Assembly (NCBI RefSeq): GCF_040643635.1
Contig: NZ_JBEYUS010000017.1
Coordinates: 1-64,000 of the forward strand
Direction: 5' to 3'
DNA length: 64,000 nucleotides
DNA from: Saccharopolyspora_C sp040643635
Lineage (GTDB): Bacteria > Actinomycetota > Actinomycetes > Mycobacteriales > Pseudonocardiaceae
The position numbers were made by a program, and so were the translations under genes. The notes beneath the pieces were generated by a model. It saw nothing but the letters and a program-made list of their open reading frames with translations. It was not told the origin of the DNA and ran no database searches. Positions within the stretch are counted from its first letter, which is position 1, and each line of letters begins with the position of its first letter. Shown here in pieces: positions 42,145 to 51,056 of this stretch.

Positions 42145-42857
42145 CCTCCGAGAGCTCGAGCGACTCCGACCGGCAGCAGCCGGCGCAGGACGAACAGGAG
42201 CCGGTGGTGGTCCGGGACCGCAGGCGGATCGATCCGCAGACCGGTGAACCCCGGGCCGCCACCGAGCAGGGGCAGGTGACGGAGAGCATGTCCGGCACGC
42301 TGGACGAGGAACTGGCCAAGGTGAACGAGGGCGCCGCCGAGGCGACGTCCGAGGAGCCCGAGGCCGGCGGTGCGGACGCCGAGCTGCGCAAGCAGGTCGA
42401 CGAGCTCACCGAGGACCTCAAGCGGGTCACCGCCGAGTACGCCAACTACCGCAGGCGCACCGAGCGCGACCGCGAATCGGTGGTCAACGCGGCCAAGGCG
42501 TCGGTGGCCGGTGACCTGCTCACCGTGCTCGACGACCTGGAGCGGGCCGACTCGCACGGCGACCTCACCGGCGCGTTCAAGTCGGTGGCCGACAAGCTCG
42601 TCGGTTCGCTGACCAACGCGGGCCTGGTGGCCTTCGGCGCCGAGGGCGACGAGTTCGACCCGTCGGTGCACGAGGCCGTGCAGCACACCACTTCCTCGGA
42701 GGTGTCCGGACCGACCGTCACGACCGTCATGCGGCGTGGCTACCGGTTCGGCGACCGGGTGCTGCGGCCCGCGATGGTCGCCGTCACCGACCACGAGCCG
42801 GAAGCGGCGGCACCACCGGAGAGCGGTGCCGAGACCGGCGAGGACACGGCACAGTGA
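42141..42857 (+). CDS. grpE: Nucleotide exchange factor GrpE
   Basis: The 238-aa protein has a long disordered acidic N terminus (about residues 1-75), a coiled-coil dimerisation helix (ELRKQVDELTEDLKRVTAEYANYRRR), and the beta domain with EFDPSVHEAVQHTTSSEVSGPTVTTVMRRGYRFGDRVLRPAMVAV. It releases ADP from DnaK. The GTG at 42141 overlaps the dnaK stop codon by 4 bp, so the genes are translationally coupled. Confidence 0.97.
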   Translation: MTSESSSDSDRQQPAQDEQEPVVVRDRRRIDPQTGEPRAATEQGQVTESMSGTLDEELAKVNEGAAEATSEEPEAGGADAELRKQVDELTEDLKRVTAEYANYRRRTERDRESVVNAAKASVAGDLLTVLDDLERADSHGDLTGAFKSVADKLVGSLTNAGLVAFGAEGDEFDPSVHEAVQHTTSSEVSGPTVTTVMRRGYRFGDRVLRPAMVAVTDHEPEAAAPPESGAETGEDTAQ

Positions 42858-43026
42858 GACCACGACCCCGCTCGGCGGAACGCGGCACGACCGATACGGG
42901 AGGCCGCGTCCCGCGTGGCCTCGCCTGGCCCGCGCGGCCGGGCGGGGTCGGGTTCGCGCCGATGGCGACGACCACGCCGGCCCAGACCGGCCCGATGCGA
43001 CAGCGAAGTGGAAGGAGGGGCGCCCG

Positions 43027-44241
43027 GTGAGTGCCAGGGAATGGCTCGACAAGGATTTCTACGGCGAGCTGGGCGTCTCGTCCGACGCGAGTGCTGACGA
43101 GATCAAGAAGGCCTACCGGAAGTTGGCGCGGGAGAACCACCCCGACGCCAACCCCGGCAACAGCGCGGCCGAATCCAAGTTCAAAGCGGTCTCCGAGGCG
43201 TACGGCGTCCTGTCCGACCCGGAGAAGCGCAAGCAGTACGACGAGGCGCGCCGCCTGTTCGGCAGCGGTTTCGGCGGCGGCCAAGGCGGCTTCGGCGGTT
43301 TCGGCGGCGGTGCGGGAGCCGGTGGCGCGGGCGGATTCGACCTGGGCGACCTGTTCGGCGGCGGCGCCGGACCGCGACCCGGTGGCGGTGGCGGTGGCGC
43401 CGGCGGGCTCGGCGACCTGTTCGGCGGGCTGTTCGGCGGCGGCGGCGCCGGTCGCCGCGGTGGTGCCGCGAGCGCCAGCAGACCGCAGCGCGGCTCCGAC
43501 GTGGAGACCGAGGTCCGCATCGACTTCGCCGAGGCGGTGCGCGGTGCGACCGTGCCGCTGCGGCTGTCCAGCCCGGCGACCTGCCTGACCTGCCACGGGG
43601 CCGGTGCGAAGCCGGGAACTCGGGCGCGCACCTGCAGCACCTGCTCCGGTGCGGGCCTGGTGACCCGGAACCAGGGCGCCTTCGCGTTCAGCGAGCCCTG
43701 CCCGGACTGCCGCGGCCGCGGGCAGATCATCGACGACCCGTGCCCGGACTGCCGGGGCGAGGGGGTCGCGACCCGCACCCGCACCCTGACCGTGCGCATC
43801 CCGTCCGGGGTGAACGACGGCCAGCGGATCCGGCTCGCCGGTCAGGGCGAACCGGGGCGCAACGGCGCGGCGGCGGGCGACCTGTTCGTCGTCGTGCACG
43901 TCAACGCGCACCGGGTGTTCGGACGATCCGGTGATGATCTCACCGTGACGTGCCCGGTGACCTTCCCCGAGCTGGCGCTGGGAACTACGTTGACCGTGCC
44001 GACGCTCGACGGGAAGGTCTCGCTGAAGGTCCAGCCGGGCACGGCCAGCGGCCGGACCCTGCGGGTGCGCGGCAAGGGAGTCGGCCGGAAGGCGGGCGGC
44101 AGCGGTGACCTGCTGGTCACGCTGCAGGTCGCGGTGCCGTCCAGCTTGGACGACGCGGCGGCCGACGCTCTGCGGTCCTACGCGGAGGCCACGGCGGAGC
44201 ACGATCCGCGTGCGGAGTGGGACGAGCTGCTCGGGAGGTAG
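43027..44241 (+). CDS. dnaJ: Chaperone DnaJ (type I Hsp40)
   Basis: The 404-aa protein has a J domain with HPD in NHPDANPG, a very long Gly/Phe-rich region (about residues 80-150), four zinc-finger CxxCxGxG repeats (CLTCHGAG, CSTCSGAG, CPDCRGRG, CPDCRGEG) and a C-terminal substrate-binding domain. It delivers clients to DnaK and stimulates its ATPase. The GTG at 43027 has AAGGAGGGG upstream. It lies 169 bp after grpE and within the same operon. Confidence 0.98.
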   Translation: MSAREWLDKDFYGELGVSSDASADEIKKAYRKLARENHPDANPGNSAAESKFKAVSEAYGVLSDPEKRKQYDEARRLFGSGFGGGQGGFGGFGGGAGAGGAGGFDLGDLFGGGAGPRPGGGGGGAGGLGDLFGGLFGGGGAGRRGGAASASRPQRGSDVETEVRIDFAEAVRGATVPLRLSSPATCLTCHGAGAKPGTRARTCSTCSGAGLVTRNQGAFAFSEPCPDCRGRGQIIDDPCPDCRGEGVATRTRTLTVRIPSGVNDGQRIRLAGQGEPGRNGAAAGDLFVVVHVNAHRVFGRSGDDLTVTCPVTFPELALGTTLTVPTLDGKVSLKVQPGTASGRTLRVRGKGVGRKAGGSGDLLVTLQVAVPSSLDDAAADALRSYAEATAEHDPRAEWDELLGR

Positions 44242-44243
44242 TC

Positions 44244-44705
44244 ATGGGTGACGGTCCACGGGGCGCGCGGCTGAACGTGACGATCGGATTCCCGCCAGGG
44301 GCCAACGAGGACACGCCGATGTTCGTGATCTCGGTGGCCGCGGAGCTCTCCGGGCTGCACGCCCAGACGCTGCGCAGCTACGACCGGCTCGGCCTGGTCT
44401 CGCCGGGTCGAACCCCGGCGGGCGGGCGGCGCTACTCGACGCGGGACATCGCCCTGCTGCGCGAGGTGCAGCGGCTGTCCCAGGAAGAGGGCGTCAACCT
44501 CGCGGGCGTGAAGCGGATCATCGAGCTGGAGAACGAGGTGGACGCCCTGCGGGACAAGGTGCAGGGCCTGCTGGAGGAACTCACCGCCGCGCACGCCGCG
44601 GCCGAGCAGACCGCCGCGCAGGTGCACGCCTCCTACCGCCGGGATCTCGTGCCCGTGCACCAGGAGACCGCCCTGGTCGTCTGGAAACCGGATTCGCGCC
44701 GGTAA
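44244..44705 (+). CDS. hspR: Heat-shock repressor HspR (MerR family)
   Basis: The 153-aa protein has a MerR-type winged HTH (MFVISVAAELSGLHAQTLRSYDRLGLVSPGRTPAGGRRYSTRDIALL) with the HspR-specific Ser-Tyr-Asp-Arg pattern. A coiled helix (ELENEVDALRDKVQGLLEEL) and the typical C-terminal LVVWKP end follow. It binds HAIR sites with DnaK as corepressor and so represses its own operon and clpB; such sites are found at 40134, 40188 and 53809. The ATG at 44244 has GGGAGG within the end of dnaJ, two bp after the dnaJ stop codon. An internal ATG at 44319 is a less likely start. Confidence 0.97.
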   Translation: MGDGPRGARLNVTIGFPPGANEDTPMFVISVAAELSGLHAQTLRSYDRLGLVSPGRTPAGGRRYSTRDIALLREVQRLSQEEGVNLAGVKRIIELENEVDALRDKVQGLLEELTAAHAAAEQTAAQVHASYRRDLVPVHQETALVVWKPDSRR

Positions 44706-44720
44706 GCCGCGCCAGTCCTT

Positions 44721-44756
44721 CGAACGCCCCGAACCGCTCCCGGTCCGGGGCGTTCG
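44721..44756. terminator. Terminator between hspR and the flavohemoprotein gene
   Basis: Eleven-nt arms CGAACGCCCCG (44721-44731) and CGGGGCGTTCG (44746-44756) pair perfectly. The hairpin lies 16 bp after hspR and 31 bp before the convergent gene's stop codon, so it serves both. A tandem duplication of about 17 bp follows it. Confidence 0.85.
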
Positions 44757-44787
44757 CGCGTGCGGGGCGGTCGCGCGTGCGGGGCGG

Positions 44788-45957
44788 TCAGTCCAGCGAG
44801 AACGGGTCGTAGTGGATCTGGTCCAGCGGAACACCGGTGACCAGCAGCTTCGACACCGTGGCGCGGACCATCGACGGGGAACCGCTGAGCAGCACCTCGT
44901 GCTGCGACCAGTCGTAGCGGGCGACCGCGTCGGACAGCGTCCCCTGTTCGGCGCCGATCGCGCCCGGGTCGTGCTCCAGCACCGGGACGACGGTGAACCA
45001 CGGGTTGGTCATCGCCACCCGCTGCAGGTTCGCCAGGTCGTAGAGGTCGTCCCGGGTGCGGCCGCCGTAGTACAGCCGGACCTGCGGGTTCTCGCCGTAC
45101 TGGGCGAGGTCCTCGACGATCGCGCGCATCGGGGCGAGCCCGGTGCCGCCCGCGATCATCAGCACGTCCCGCTCGCTCTCCCGGTCCACGTGCAGCTGGC
45201 CCATCGGCGAACCGATCCGCCACCGGTCGCCGCGCTGGGCGTGCCCGACGAGCGCGCGGCTGACCCAGCCGCCGTCGACGGCGCGCACGTGGAATTCGAG
45301 GACGCCGTCGTCGCCGGGCATGTTCGCCGGGCTCAGGTAGCGCCACAGCCGCGGCCGCTGCGGCACTTCGACGCTCACGTACTGGCCGGGGTGGTAGGGC
45401 ACGGGGTGGTCGGTCTCGACCCGGATGACGGCGAGTTCGCGGTTGATCCGGGTGTGGCCGATGACCTCGCCGTCGTACCAGGCCGGCCCGTCGTCCTCGT
45501 TGGCCGCGCTGATCATCGCGGTGGCCATCACGGTGTAGGCCTCGGCCCAGGCGCGTTCGACCTCCTGGGTCCAGGCGGGGCCGGAGTGCTTCTTGATCGC
45601 GGCGAGCAGCGCGGTGCCGACCGCTTCGTAGTGCTGGGAGACGACGCCGAACTTGCGGTGGTCCCGGCCGAGCTGGTGCAGGAACGGCAGCAGGTCGTCG
45701 GGCCGGTCGATCATCTGGATGATGTGCACCAGCGCCCGCATCAGCCGGTCGCGAACGGTCTCCATGTTGGCGGAGAACAGTTCGCGGGTGTTCGGCGCGA
45801 TGCTGAACAGCATGGCGTAGAAGAACCTGGCGACCTCGTCGGAGCGGGCGTCGATGCCTGCCCAGCTCTCCCGGATCAGGTGGACCATCTGGCTCGCGCG
45901 TTCCGGCGTCGGCCGGTTGGGACGGGGGCCCGGGCTCAGTACGGCGTTCGCTGGCAT
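44788..45957 (-). CDS. Flavohemoprotein (globin-FAD/NAD reductase)
   Basis: The 389-aa protein begins with a globin domain (about residues 15-155) that keeps the helix F His region LGRDHRKFGVVSQHY and the helix C/E elements of bacterial flavohemoglobins. A ferredoxin-reductase-like half follows with the FAD motif RYLSPAN and the NAD motif GGTGLAPMRAIVEDL. The type is like M. tuberculosis Rv0385 rather than the NO-dioxygenase Hmp of enterobacteria, so its function (respiration-linked electron transfer, NO or peroxide chemistry) is not certain. The ATG at 45957 was chosen from the start of the globin fold. It is transcribed towards hspR and is divergent from the gene at 46181. Confidence 0.92.
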   Translation of the reverse strand: MPANAVLSPGPRPNRPTPERASQMVHLIRESWAGIDARSDEVARFFYAMLFSIAPNTRELFSANMETVRDRLMRALVHIIQMIDRPDDLLPFLHQLGRDHRKFGVVSQHYEAVGTALLAAIKKHSGPAWTQEVERAWAEAYTVMATAMISAANEDDGPAWYDGEVIGHTRINRELAVIRVETDHPVPYHPGQYVSVEVPQRPRLWRYLSPANMPGDDGVLEFHVRAVDGGWVSRALVGHAQRGDRWRIGSPMGQLHVDRESERDVLMIAGGTGLAPMRAIVEDLAQYGENPQVRLYYGGRTRDDLYDLANLQRVAMTNPWFTVVPVLEHDPGAIGAEQGTLSDAVARYDWSQHEVLLSGSPSMVRATVSKLLVTGVPLDQIHYDPFSLD

Positions 45958-46180
45958 GGTTCGGTCGCGGTCTCCACGAGGTCGGTGAGCATCCGGTCAG
46001 GTGCACACTGCTGCGTTGCGTGATGTCCCCCGACGTCGAGGACCATAACGCCTCGTCGTGTCCTCACACTATTGATGCCACGTTTGAGGGCGTTTCGACT
46101 ACGCAACGTCGACAACGGCGGATATGTAGCGGGGAAACCTGCGTCTGCTGGTGTGTGCCGGCCGGTGTGCATGACACTCT

Positions 46181-46897
46181 GTGCGCGTGCGTCCCGAAAC
46201 TCAGACCGCCGAGCCCGCCGGCCGCGCCGAGCACGTGAACCGGCAGCGGACGGCCCCGGGCCCCGACCACGTGCGGCGCGGGCGGCGGGCCACCGAGGTC
46301 GACGAACGCCCCGCGGCGGAACTGCCCGGCTCCACCGGTGAGCACGTGCTGCAGGAGGCCCACGGCACCGAGAAGCGGGCCCGGCGGTTCTACGACGACC
46401 AGGTCCTCGACCACCTCAACACCCGGATGCGCGAGTTCATCGCCCGGATGGAGATGGCCTTCGTCGCCACCGCGGACGGCGGCGGGGAGTGCGACTCCAG
46501 CCTCCGCGCGGGCCCGCCCGGGTTCATCGAGGTCCTCGACGACCACCACCTCGCCTACCCCGAGTACCGCGGCAACGGCGTGATGGCCAGCCTCGGCAAC
46601 ATCAGCGAGAACCCGCACCTGGGCATGCTCATGGTCGACTTCACCGAGGACCTCATCGGCCTGCACGTCAACGGCACCGCCGAGATCGTGGAGGACGCCG
46701 ACCTGCGCGAGCGGCACCCGGAGCTGCCGGTCGAGTTCGACCGCGGCCGCACGCCGGAGCGCTGGGTGGTCGTCGAGGTCGAGGAGGCCTACATCCACTG
46801 CCGCAAGCACATCCCCCGGATGGTCCCGGTGCTGCGCAAGCGCAGCTGGGGGACCGACGACGCGAAGCGCAAGGGCGGCAACTACTTCACCGAATGA
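46181..46897 (+). CDS. PNPOx-fold FMN-binding protein
   Basis: The product of about 238 aa has a disordered basic N terminus of about 60 residues, then a pyridoxamine-5'-phosphate-oxidase-like split barrel (FIARMEMAFVATADGGGECDSSLRAGPPGFIEVLDDHHLAYPEYRGNGVMASLGNISENPHLGMLMVDF). This matches the actinobacterial FMN/F420-type PNPOx-like proteins rather than PdxH itself. HCRKHIPRMVPV near the end is typical of the pyridoxamine-oxidase-like group. The GTG at 46181 (or 46187) is at leaderless distance from GACACT. It is divergent from the flavohemoprotein gene, and a shared redox role is possible. Confidence 0.85.
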   Translation: MRVRPETQTAEPAGRAEHVNRQRTAPGPDHVRRGRRATEVDERPAAELPGSTGEHVLQEAHGTEKRARRFYDDQVLDHLNTRMREFIARMEMAFVATADGGGECDSSLRAGPPGFIEVLDDHHLAYPEYRGNGVMASLGNISENPHLGMLMVDFTEDLIGLHVNGTAEIVEDADLRERHPELPVEFDRGRTPERWVVVEVEEAYIHCRKHIPRMVPVLRKRSWGTDDAKRKGGNYFTE

Positions 46898-47023
46898 TCG
46901 CTCGCCCGCGCCGGGGAACGCGGCCCCGGTGCACCCCTGGGGCGGGGGGACACTGGACGGCAGGAACACTGGTGCTGCGCGGAGCGACGCGCCAGTGCAG
47001 GACGGCGGGCGGAGAACACAGCC

Positions 47024-47515
47024 GTGATCGAGCGGATCGAAACGCCGGCGGGCAGCCCGGCCACCGGTGCGGGCACGTCGGACCGGGAGCGCAGGGGCGC
47101 GGCCGAAGCGGTCGAACGCGAACTCGTGATGATGTTCCGGCGCGCCCGCAACTTCTCGATGACCGTGGCCTCGCAGGTCCACCCGGACCTGGATCCGGCG
47201 TCGTACAGCCTGCTGCTGATGGTCGACGACGCGGGTTCGCTGCGCGGGATGGACGTGGCGGACCGGACGGGCCTGGACAAGTCGACGGTCAGCAGGCAGA
47301 TCGCGACGCTGGTCGAGCTGGACCTGCTGGAGCGGGTTCCCGATCCGGACGACGGCCGGGCGCGCCGCATCCAGTTGTCGGCGTCCGGGCGGTCCCGGTT
47401 GGCGCAGGTCCGCAAGCAGCGGCGCAAGCACATGCACGGCGAGTTCGCGCACTGGAGCACCGAGGACCTGCAGGACCTGTCCCGCCTCCTGGCAAAACTG
47501 AACCGCATGTTCTGA
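47024..47515 (+). CDS. MarR-family regulator
   Basis: The 163-aa protein has a MarR winged HTH (SYSLLLMVDDAGSLRGMDVADRTGLDKSTVSRQIATLVELDLLERVPDPDDGRARRIQLSASG) with flanking dimerisation helices. The GTG at 47024 is preceded by a weak ribosome binding site. It follows the PNPOx gene by 126 bp and precedes a dispersed repeat element. Its target and ligand are unknown. Confidence 0.9.
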   Translation: MIERIETPAGSPATGAGTSDRERRGAAEAVERELVMMFRRARNFSMTVASQVHPDLDPASYSLLLMVDDAGSLRGMDVADRTGLDKSTVSRQIATLVELDLLERVPDPDDGRARRIQLSASGRSRLAQVRKQRRKHMHGEFAHWSTEDLQDLSRLLAKLNRMF

Positions 47516-47552
47516 CTGGGTCGCTGTGAGCTCGCCTTGCGAGGGGGCGGGG

Positions 47553-47760
47553 TGGCGGAACCTCAGCCGCTTTCTCGCTGCGGGATCGTTTTCACCGGTG
47601 GCTCCGCCACAGGCGAAAACGCTGTCCTCGCGAGAAAGCGGCTGAGAACCCGCGGGTGGTCGGTCTGCGTGCGTGGTCGCCGCTCGAGCGGCTTCGCCGC
47701 TGAAGGGAACGAGCGGCGATCCCGCCGGGGCGGGCTCGAAGGCAGGCGAGGTTCCGCGGC
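47553..47760 (+). repeat. Dispersed structured element, copy A
   Basis: The element begins with TGGCGGAACC 38 bp after the MarR stop codon. Its core is a 15-bp perfect stem (47564-47578 with 47630-47644) around an inner structured loop containing ATCGTTTTCACCGGTGG. The same element is found at 56552-56760 in inverse orientation. The arms differ between copies yet remain fully paired. The remainder of the gap to 47819 holds no gene. Confidence 0.75.
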
Positions 47761-47819
47761 TCGTCGTTCCGCTCCGGTATTCCCGGTGGCGGGGGTGGGG
47801 CGTCCCACTTCTGGATAAG

Positions 47820-47863
47820 TTGCCTTCTGCAACTAACCTCTTTATAGTTGCGTGCAGCAACTA
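47820..47863 (+). promoter_or_regulatory. MarR promoter with three operator half-sites
   Basis: The -35 hexamer TTGCCT (47820-47825) and -10 hexamer TATAGT (47843-47848) are separated by 17 bp. Half-sites GCAACTA (47829-47835), TAGTTGC (47845-47851) and GCAACTA (47857-47863) form two overlapping dyads with spacers of 9 and 5 bp, one of which covers the -10 region. Autorepression by the downstream MarR protein is inferred. Confidence 0.8.
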
Positions 47864-47875
47864 AAGGAGTGGCTC

Positions 47876-48427
47876 GTGGGACCGACACCGGAAACGTGCA
47901 GCGAACTGCTGCGGCCCCTCCGCGCGCTGATGGGGCTCAAGCAGACCGCGGTGCAGATCCTCAACCAACAAGCCCGGACCGACCTGCCGTACGCGGCCAG
48001 TGGACTCCTCGGCGAACTCGTGCACTGCGGGGAATCGCGAGCCTCCGAGCTCGCCGCGCACCGCTTCGTCGACGCGTCCGTCGTCAGCAGGCAGGTCTCC
48101 CAGCTGGAGACCGCCGGGTTGATCACCCGGCGCGCCGACCCGCAGGACCGCCGCGTATCCCTGCTGCGCGCCACCGAGGAAGGCGAGCAGGCGCTGGCCC
48201 GCATCGAGCGGCACCGTGCCGAATGGCTCAGCAGCGCGCTCAGCGACTGGGACGACTCCCGCGTGCGCGACTTGGCCGAGCTGCTCGACCACGCCGCCTC
48301 CGACCTCCGCCGCGCCGTGCTGCCCGAGCACGCCGCGGCCCACGAAGAAACCTCGCACCCGGCCCGGCCGCAGGTGCCCACCGACGACCGACGCTCCACC
48401 GCGTCGTCCCAGGAAGGAACTCGATGA
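47876..48427 (+). CDS. MarR-family regulator of the MFS-YceI operon
   Basis: The 183-aa protein has a MarR winged HTH (LLGELVHCGESRASELAAHRFVDASVVSRQVSQLETAGLITRRADPQDRRVSLLRATEEG), flanking helices and a disordered C-terminal tail. The GTG at 47876 follows AAAGGAG by 7-8 nt; a GTG at 47852 would place the start inside the operator and before the ribosome binding site, so it was rejected. The gene overlaps the MFS exporter start by 4 bp. It probably represses itself and the exporter from the GCAACTA sites upstream and is relieved by an exported compound. Confidence 0.92.
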   Translation: MGPTPETCSELLRPLRALMGLKQTAVQILNQQARTDLPYAASGLLGELVHCGESRASELAAHRFVDASVVSRQVSQLETAGLITRRADPQDRRVSLLRATEEGEQALARIERHRAEWLSSALSDWDDSRVRDLAELLDHAASDLRRAVLPEHAAAHEETSHPARPQVPTDDRRSTASSQEGTR

Positions 48428-51054
48428 CCCGCTCGACCATCGGCGAAGCCACGTCGACGAGCTCGCCGCCGACCGGCAGGCCCGCCGACGACGGGTCCGC
48501 CGCGCACCGGGACGGAGGCCGCCACCAGGTCACCACCGGCTCGTCCATGACGCACCGCCAGATCCTGGAGGCGATGTCCGGGCTGATGCTGGCGCTGCTG
48601 GTCGCGATCCTCAGCTCGACGATCGTGTCCAACGCCCTGCCGCGCATCCTGTCCGACCTCGGCGGCAGCCAGAGCCAGTACACCTGGGTGGTCACGGCGA
48701 TGCTGCTGACCTCCACCGCCTCCACCCCGATCTGGGGCAAGCTCTCCGACCTGTTCAGCAAGAAGCTGCTGTACCAGATCGCGATCACCGTGTTCACCCT
48801 CGGCTCGGTGCTCGGCGGCTTCGCCCAGACGATGCCGCAGCTCATCGCGTTCCGCGCCGTGCAGGGCATCGGCATGGGCGGGTTGCAGGCCCTGATCCAG
48901 GTCGTGATCGCCGCGATGGTGTCGCCGCGGGAGCGCGGCCGCTACAGCGGCTACATCGGCGCCACCTTCGCGGTCGCCACGGTCAGCGGGCCGCTGGTCG
49001 GCGGGCTCATCGTGGACACCTCGTGGCTCGGCTGGCGCTGGTGCTTCTGGGTGACCGTGCCGATCGCGGTGATCGCGTTCATCGTCCTCGGCCGCACGCT
49101 GAAGCTGCCGGTGATCAAGCGGCCGGTGCGCATCGACTGGTTCGGCGCGCTGTTCCTCGTCGGCGGCGTGAGCCTGCTGCTGGTGTGGGTCTCGATGGCG
49201 GGCAAGCAGTTCGACTGGGCCTCGACGGAGACCGCCCTGTACGTCGGTGGCGGGGTGCTCTCGCTGATCATCGCGGTGATCATCGAATCGCGGTTCCCGG
49301 AACCGATCGTGCCGCTGAGCATGTTCCGCAACCCCACGGTCACGCTGGCCACCATCGGCACCGTCGCGGTCGGCACCGCGATGTTCGGCGGCTCGGTGTT
49401 CCTCGGGCAGTACTTCCAGATCGCCCGCAGCTTCAGCCCCACGCACGCCGGGCTGATGACGCTGCCGATGGTGCTCGGGCTGTTCCTGTCCTCCACCATC
49501 TCCGGGCAGATCATCTCGCGGGGCAGCGGCAAGGTGAAGCCGTTCCTGATCTTCGGTTCGATCGTGCTCGTGGTGGGCATGGGCCTGCTGTCGACGATGG
49601 ACCACACCACGAACCTCGTGCTGGTCGGGTTCTACCTGGCGCTGATGGGCATCGGCGTCGGCTCGCTGATGCAGAACCTGGTGCTGACCGTGCAGAACGT
49701 CACCACCGGCAAGAACGTCGGTTCGGTGACCTCGGTCGTCACGTTCTTCCGGACGCTCGGCGGCTCCGCCGGGGTGTCGGTGCTGGGCGCGGTGCTGGCC
49801 GCGCGGGTCACCGACTACGTCAACGACGGCCTGGCCGCGAGGGGCATTCCGACCGGCGCGGGCGGCGGCGGTTCGCTGAACATCGGCGCGCTGCCCGGCC
49901 CGCTGCAGGAGGTCGTGCGCTCCGCCTACGGCGACGCGATCGGGGACATCTTCCTGGTCTCCGCCTGCATCTCGGTGATCACGCTGCTGGCGGTGGTGTT
50001 CATCAAGGAGGTCCCGCTGCGGCGGACCATCGAATCCCAAGACGAAGTTCGGGCGGAAACTGTGGACAACCAACCGCTTCCTGTGGACAACTCGATCGGC
50101 GCGGAGACGACGCCGGTCACCCGCCAGAGTGGTTCCGCGCAGCTTGCAGGGGGGTCGCACGCCGCGGCACCGCACTTCGGCGAGCCTGTGGACAACTCTG
50201 TGGGCAACCACTCCCGTGCCTGGTCAACGACGCAAGCCGGGGTGAACGGGAACGGCGGCGGGCGGCACCTGGCCGGCGATCTCGCCGGTGCCGGGACGAG
50301 CGGCGGCGGGCTGTACGTGCAGGGGGCCGCGCAGGACTCCACCGGCAACCCGGTCGCCGGGGTGGTGCTGACCCTCACCGACTCGCTCGGCAGGCAGGTG
50401 GAGCGGGCCCGCACCGACGCCGACGGCGGCTACCGGCTCGACGTCCCCCGCGGCGGCACCTACGTGCTGATCGCGGCGGCCGGGACCTACCAGCCGACCG
50501 CCTCGATGGTCGTGGTCAGCGACAAGCCGGTCCGCCACGACGTGCGGATGTTCGGGTCCGGCCGGGTCGGCGGCGTCGTGCACTGCGGCGACCGCGAGAT
50601 CTCCGGGGCGACCGTGGTGCTGACCGACCTGCGCGGCGAGGTCGTCGGGTCCAGCGCCAGCGGCCCGGACGGGAGCTACGCGTTCACCGACCTCGTCGGC
50701 GGCTCCTACGCGCTGACCGCCACCGCCGAGGGCTTCCGCCCGGTCGCCACCCCGGTGGCCGTCGCGGACGGCGAACGGGTCGCGCTGGACGTGGAGCTCG
50801 AAGCGGGGGCCGCGCTGACCGGTGTGGTGCGCTCGGCGAACCTGGGCCTGCCGGTCCCGGACGCCCGGGTGACCCTGCTCGACGCCGCCGGTGAGGTCGT
50901 CAGCGCCGTCACCACCGACGCCGAGGGCGGCTACGCGTTCACCGACCTGCCGGACGGGGACTACACGGTCATCGCCACCGGCTACCCGCCGGTCGCGGCC
51001 CCGCTGCGGCTCGCCGGGGCCCGCACCACGCACGACGTCGAATTGGGGCACTGA
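48424..51054 (+). CDS. DHA2-type MFS exporter fused to three carboxypeptidase-regulatory-like domains
   Basis: The 876-aa protein has a 14-helix MFS domain of the EmrB/QacA type (about residues 45-535; GMGGLQALIQVVIAAMVSPRERGRYSG, GPLVGG). A linker containing Val-Asp-Asn repeats follows, then three tandem beta-sandwich repeats of about 80 residues (from about residue 628), each with a motif like GxVVLTDxxGEV and DGSYAFTDLxxGxY. Such domains are typical of extracellular CarboxypepD_reg/SdrD B-like modules. If the MFS topology is right, the 14-helix form leaves the C terminus in the cytoplasm, so their placement is uncertain. It is in an operon with MarR upstream and YceI downstream. Confidence 0.9.
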   Translation: MTRSTIGEATSTSSPPTGRPADDGSAAHRDGGRHQVTTGSSMTHRQILEAMSGLMLALLVAILSSTIVSNALPRILSDLGGSQSQYTWVVTAMLLTSTASTPIWGKLSDLFSKKLLYQIAITVFTLGSVLGGFAQTMPQLIAFRAVQGIGMGGLQALIQVVIAAMVSPRERGRYSGYIGATFAVATVSGPLVGGLIVDTSWLGWRWCFWVTVPIAVIAFIVLGRTLKLPVIKRPVRIDWFGALFLVGGVSLLLVWVSMAGKQFDWASTETALYVGGGVLSLIIAVIIESRFPEPIVPLSMFRNPTVTLATIGTVAVGTAMFGGSVFLGQYFQIARSFSPTHAGLMTLPMVLGLFLSSTISGQIISRGSGKVKPFLIFGSIVLVVGMGLLSTMDHTTNLVLVGFYLALMGIGVGSLMQNLVLTVQNVTTGKNVGSVTSVVTFFRTLGGSAGVSVLGAVLAARVTDYVNDGLAARGIPTGAGGGGSLNIGALPGPLQEVVRSAYGDAIGDIFLVSACISVITLLAVVFIKEVPLRRTIESQDEVRAETVDNQPLPVDNSIGAETTPVTRQSGSAQLAGGSHAAAPHFGEPVDNSVGNHSRAWSTTQAGVNGNGGGRHLAGDLAGAGTSGGGLYVQGAAQDSTGNPVAGVVLTLTDSLGRQVERARTDADGGYRLDVPRGGTYVLIAAAGTYQPTASMVVVSDKPVRHDVRMFGSGRVGGVVHCGDREISGATVVLTDLRGEVVGSSASGPDGSYAFTDLVGGSYALTATAEGFRPVATPVAVADGERVALDVELEAGAALTGVVRSANLGLPVPDARVTLLDAAGEVVSAVTTDAEGGYAFTDLPDGDYTVIATGYPPVAAPLRLAGARTTHDVELGH

Positions 51055-51056
51055 GC

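Noticed and set aside
47537..47818. Short protein gene inside dispersed element A
   Set aside because: The same frame is open in copy B, but substitutions follow stem pairing rather than codon synonymy, and no ribosome binding site is present.
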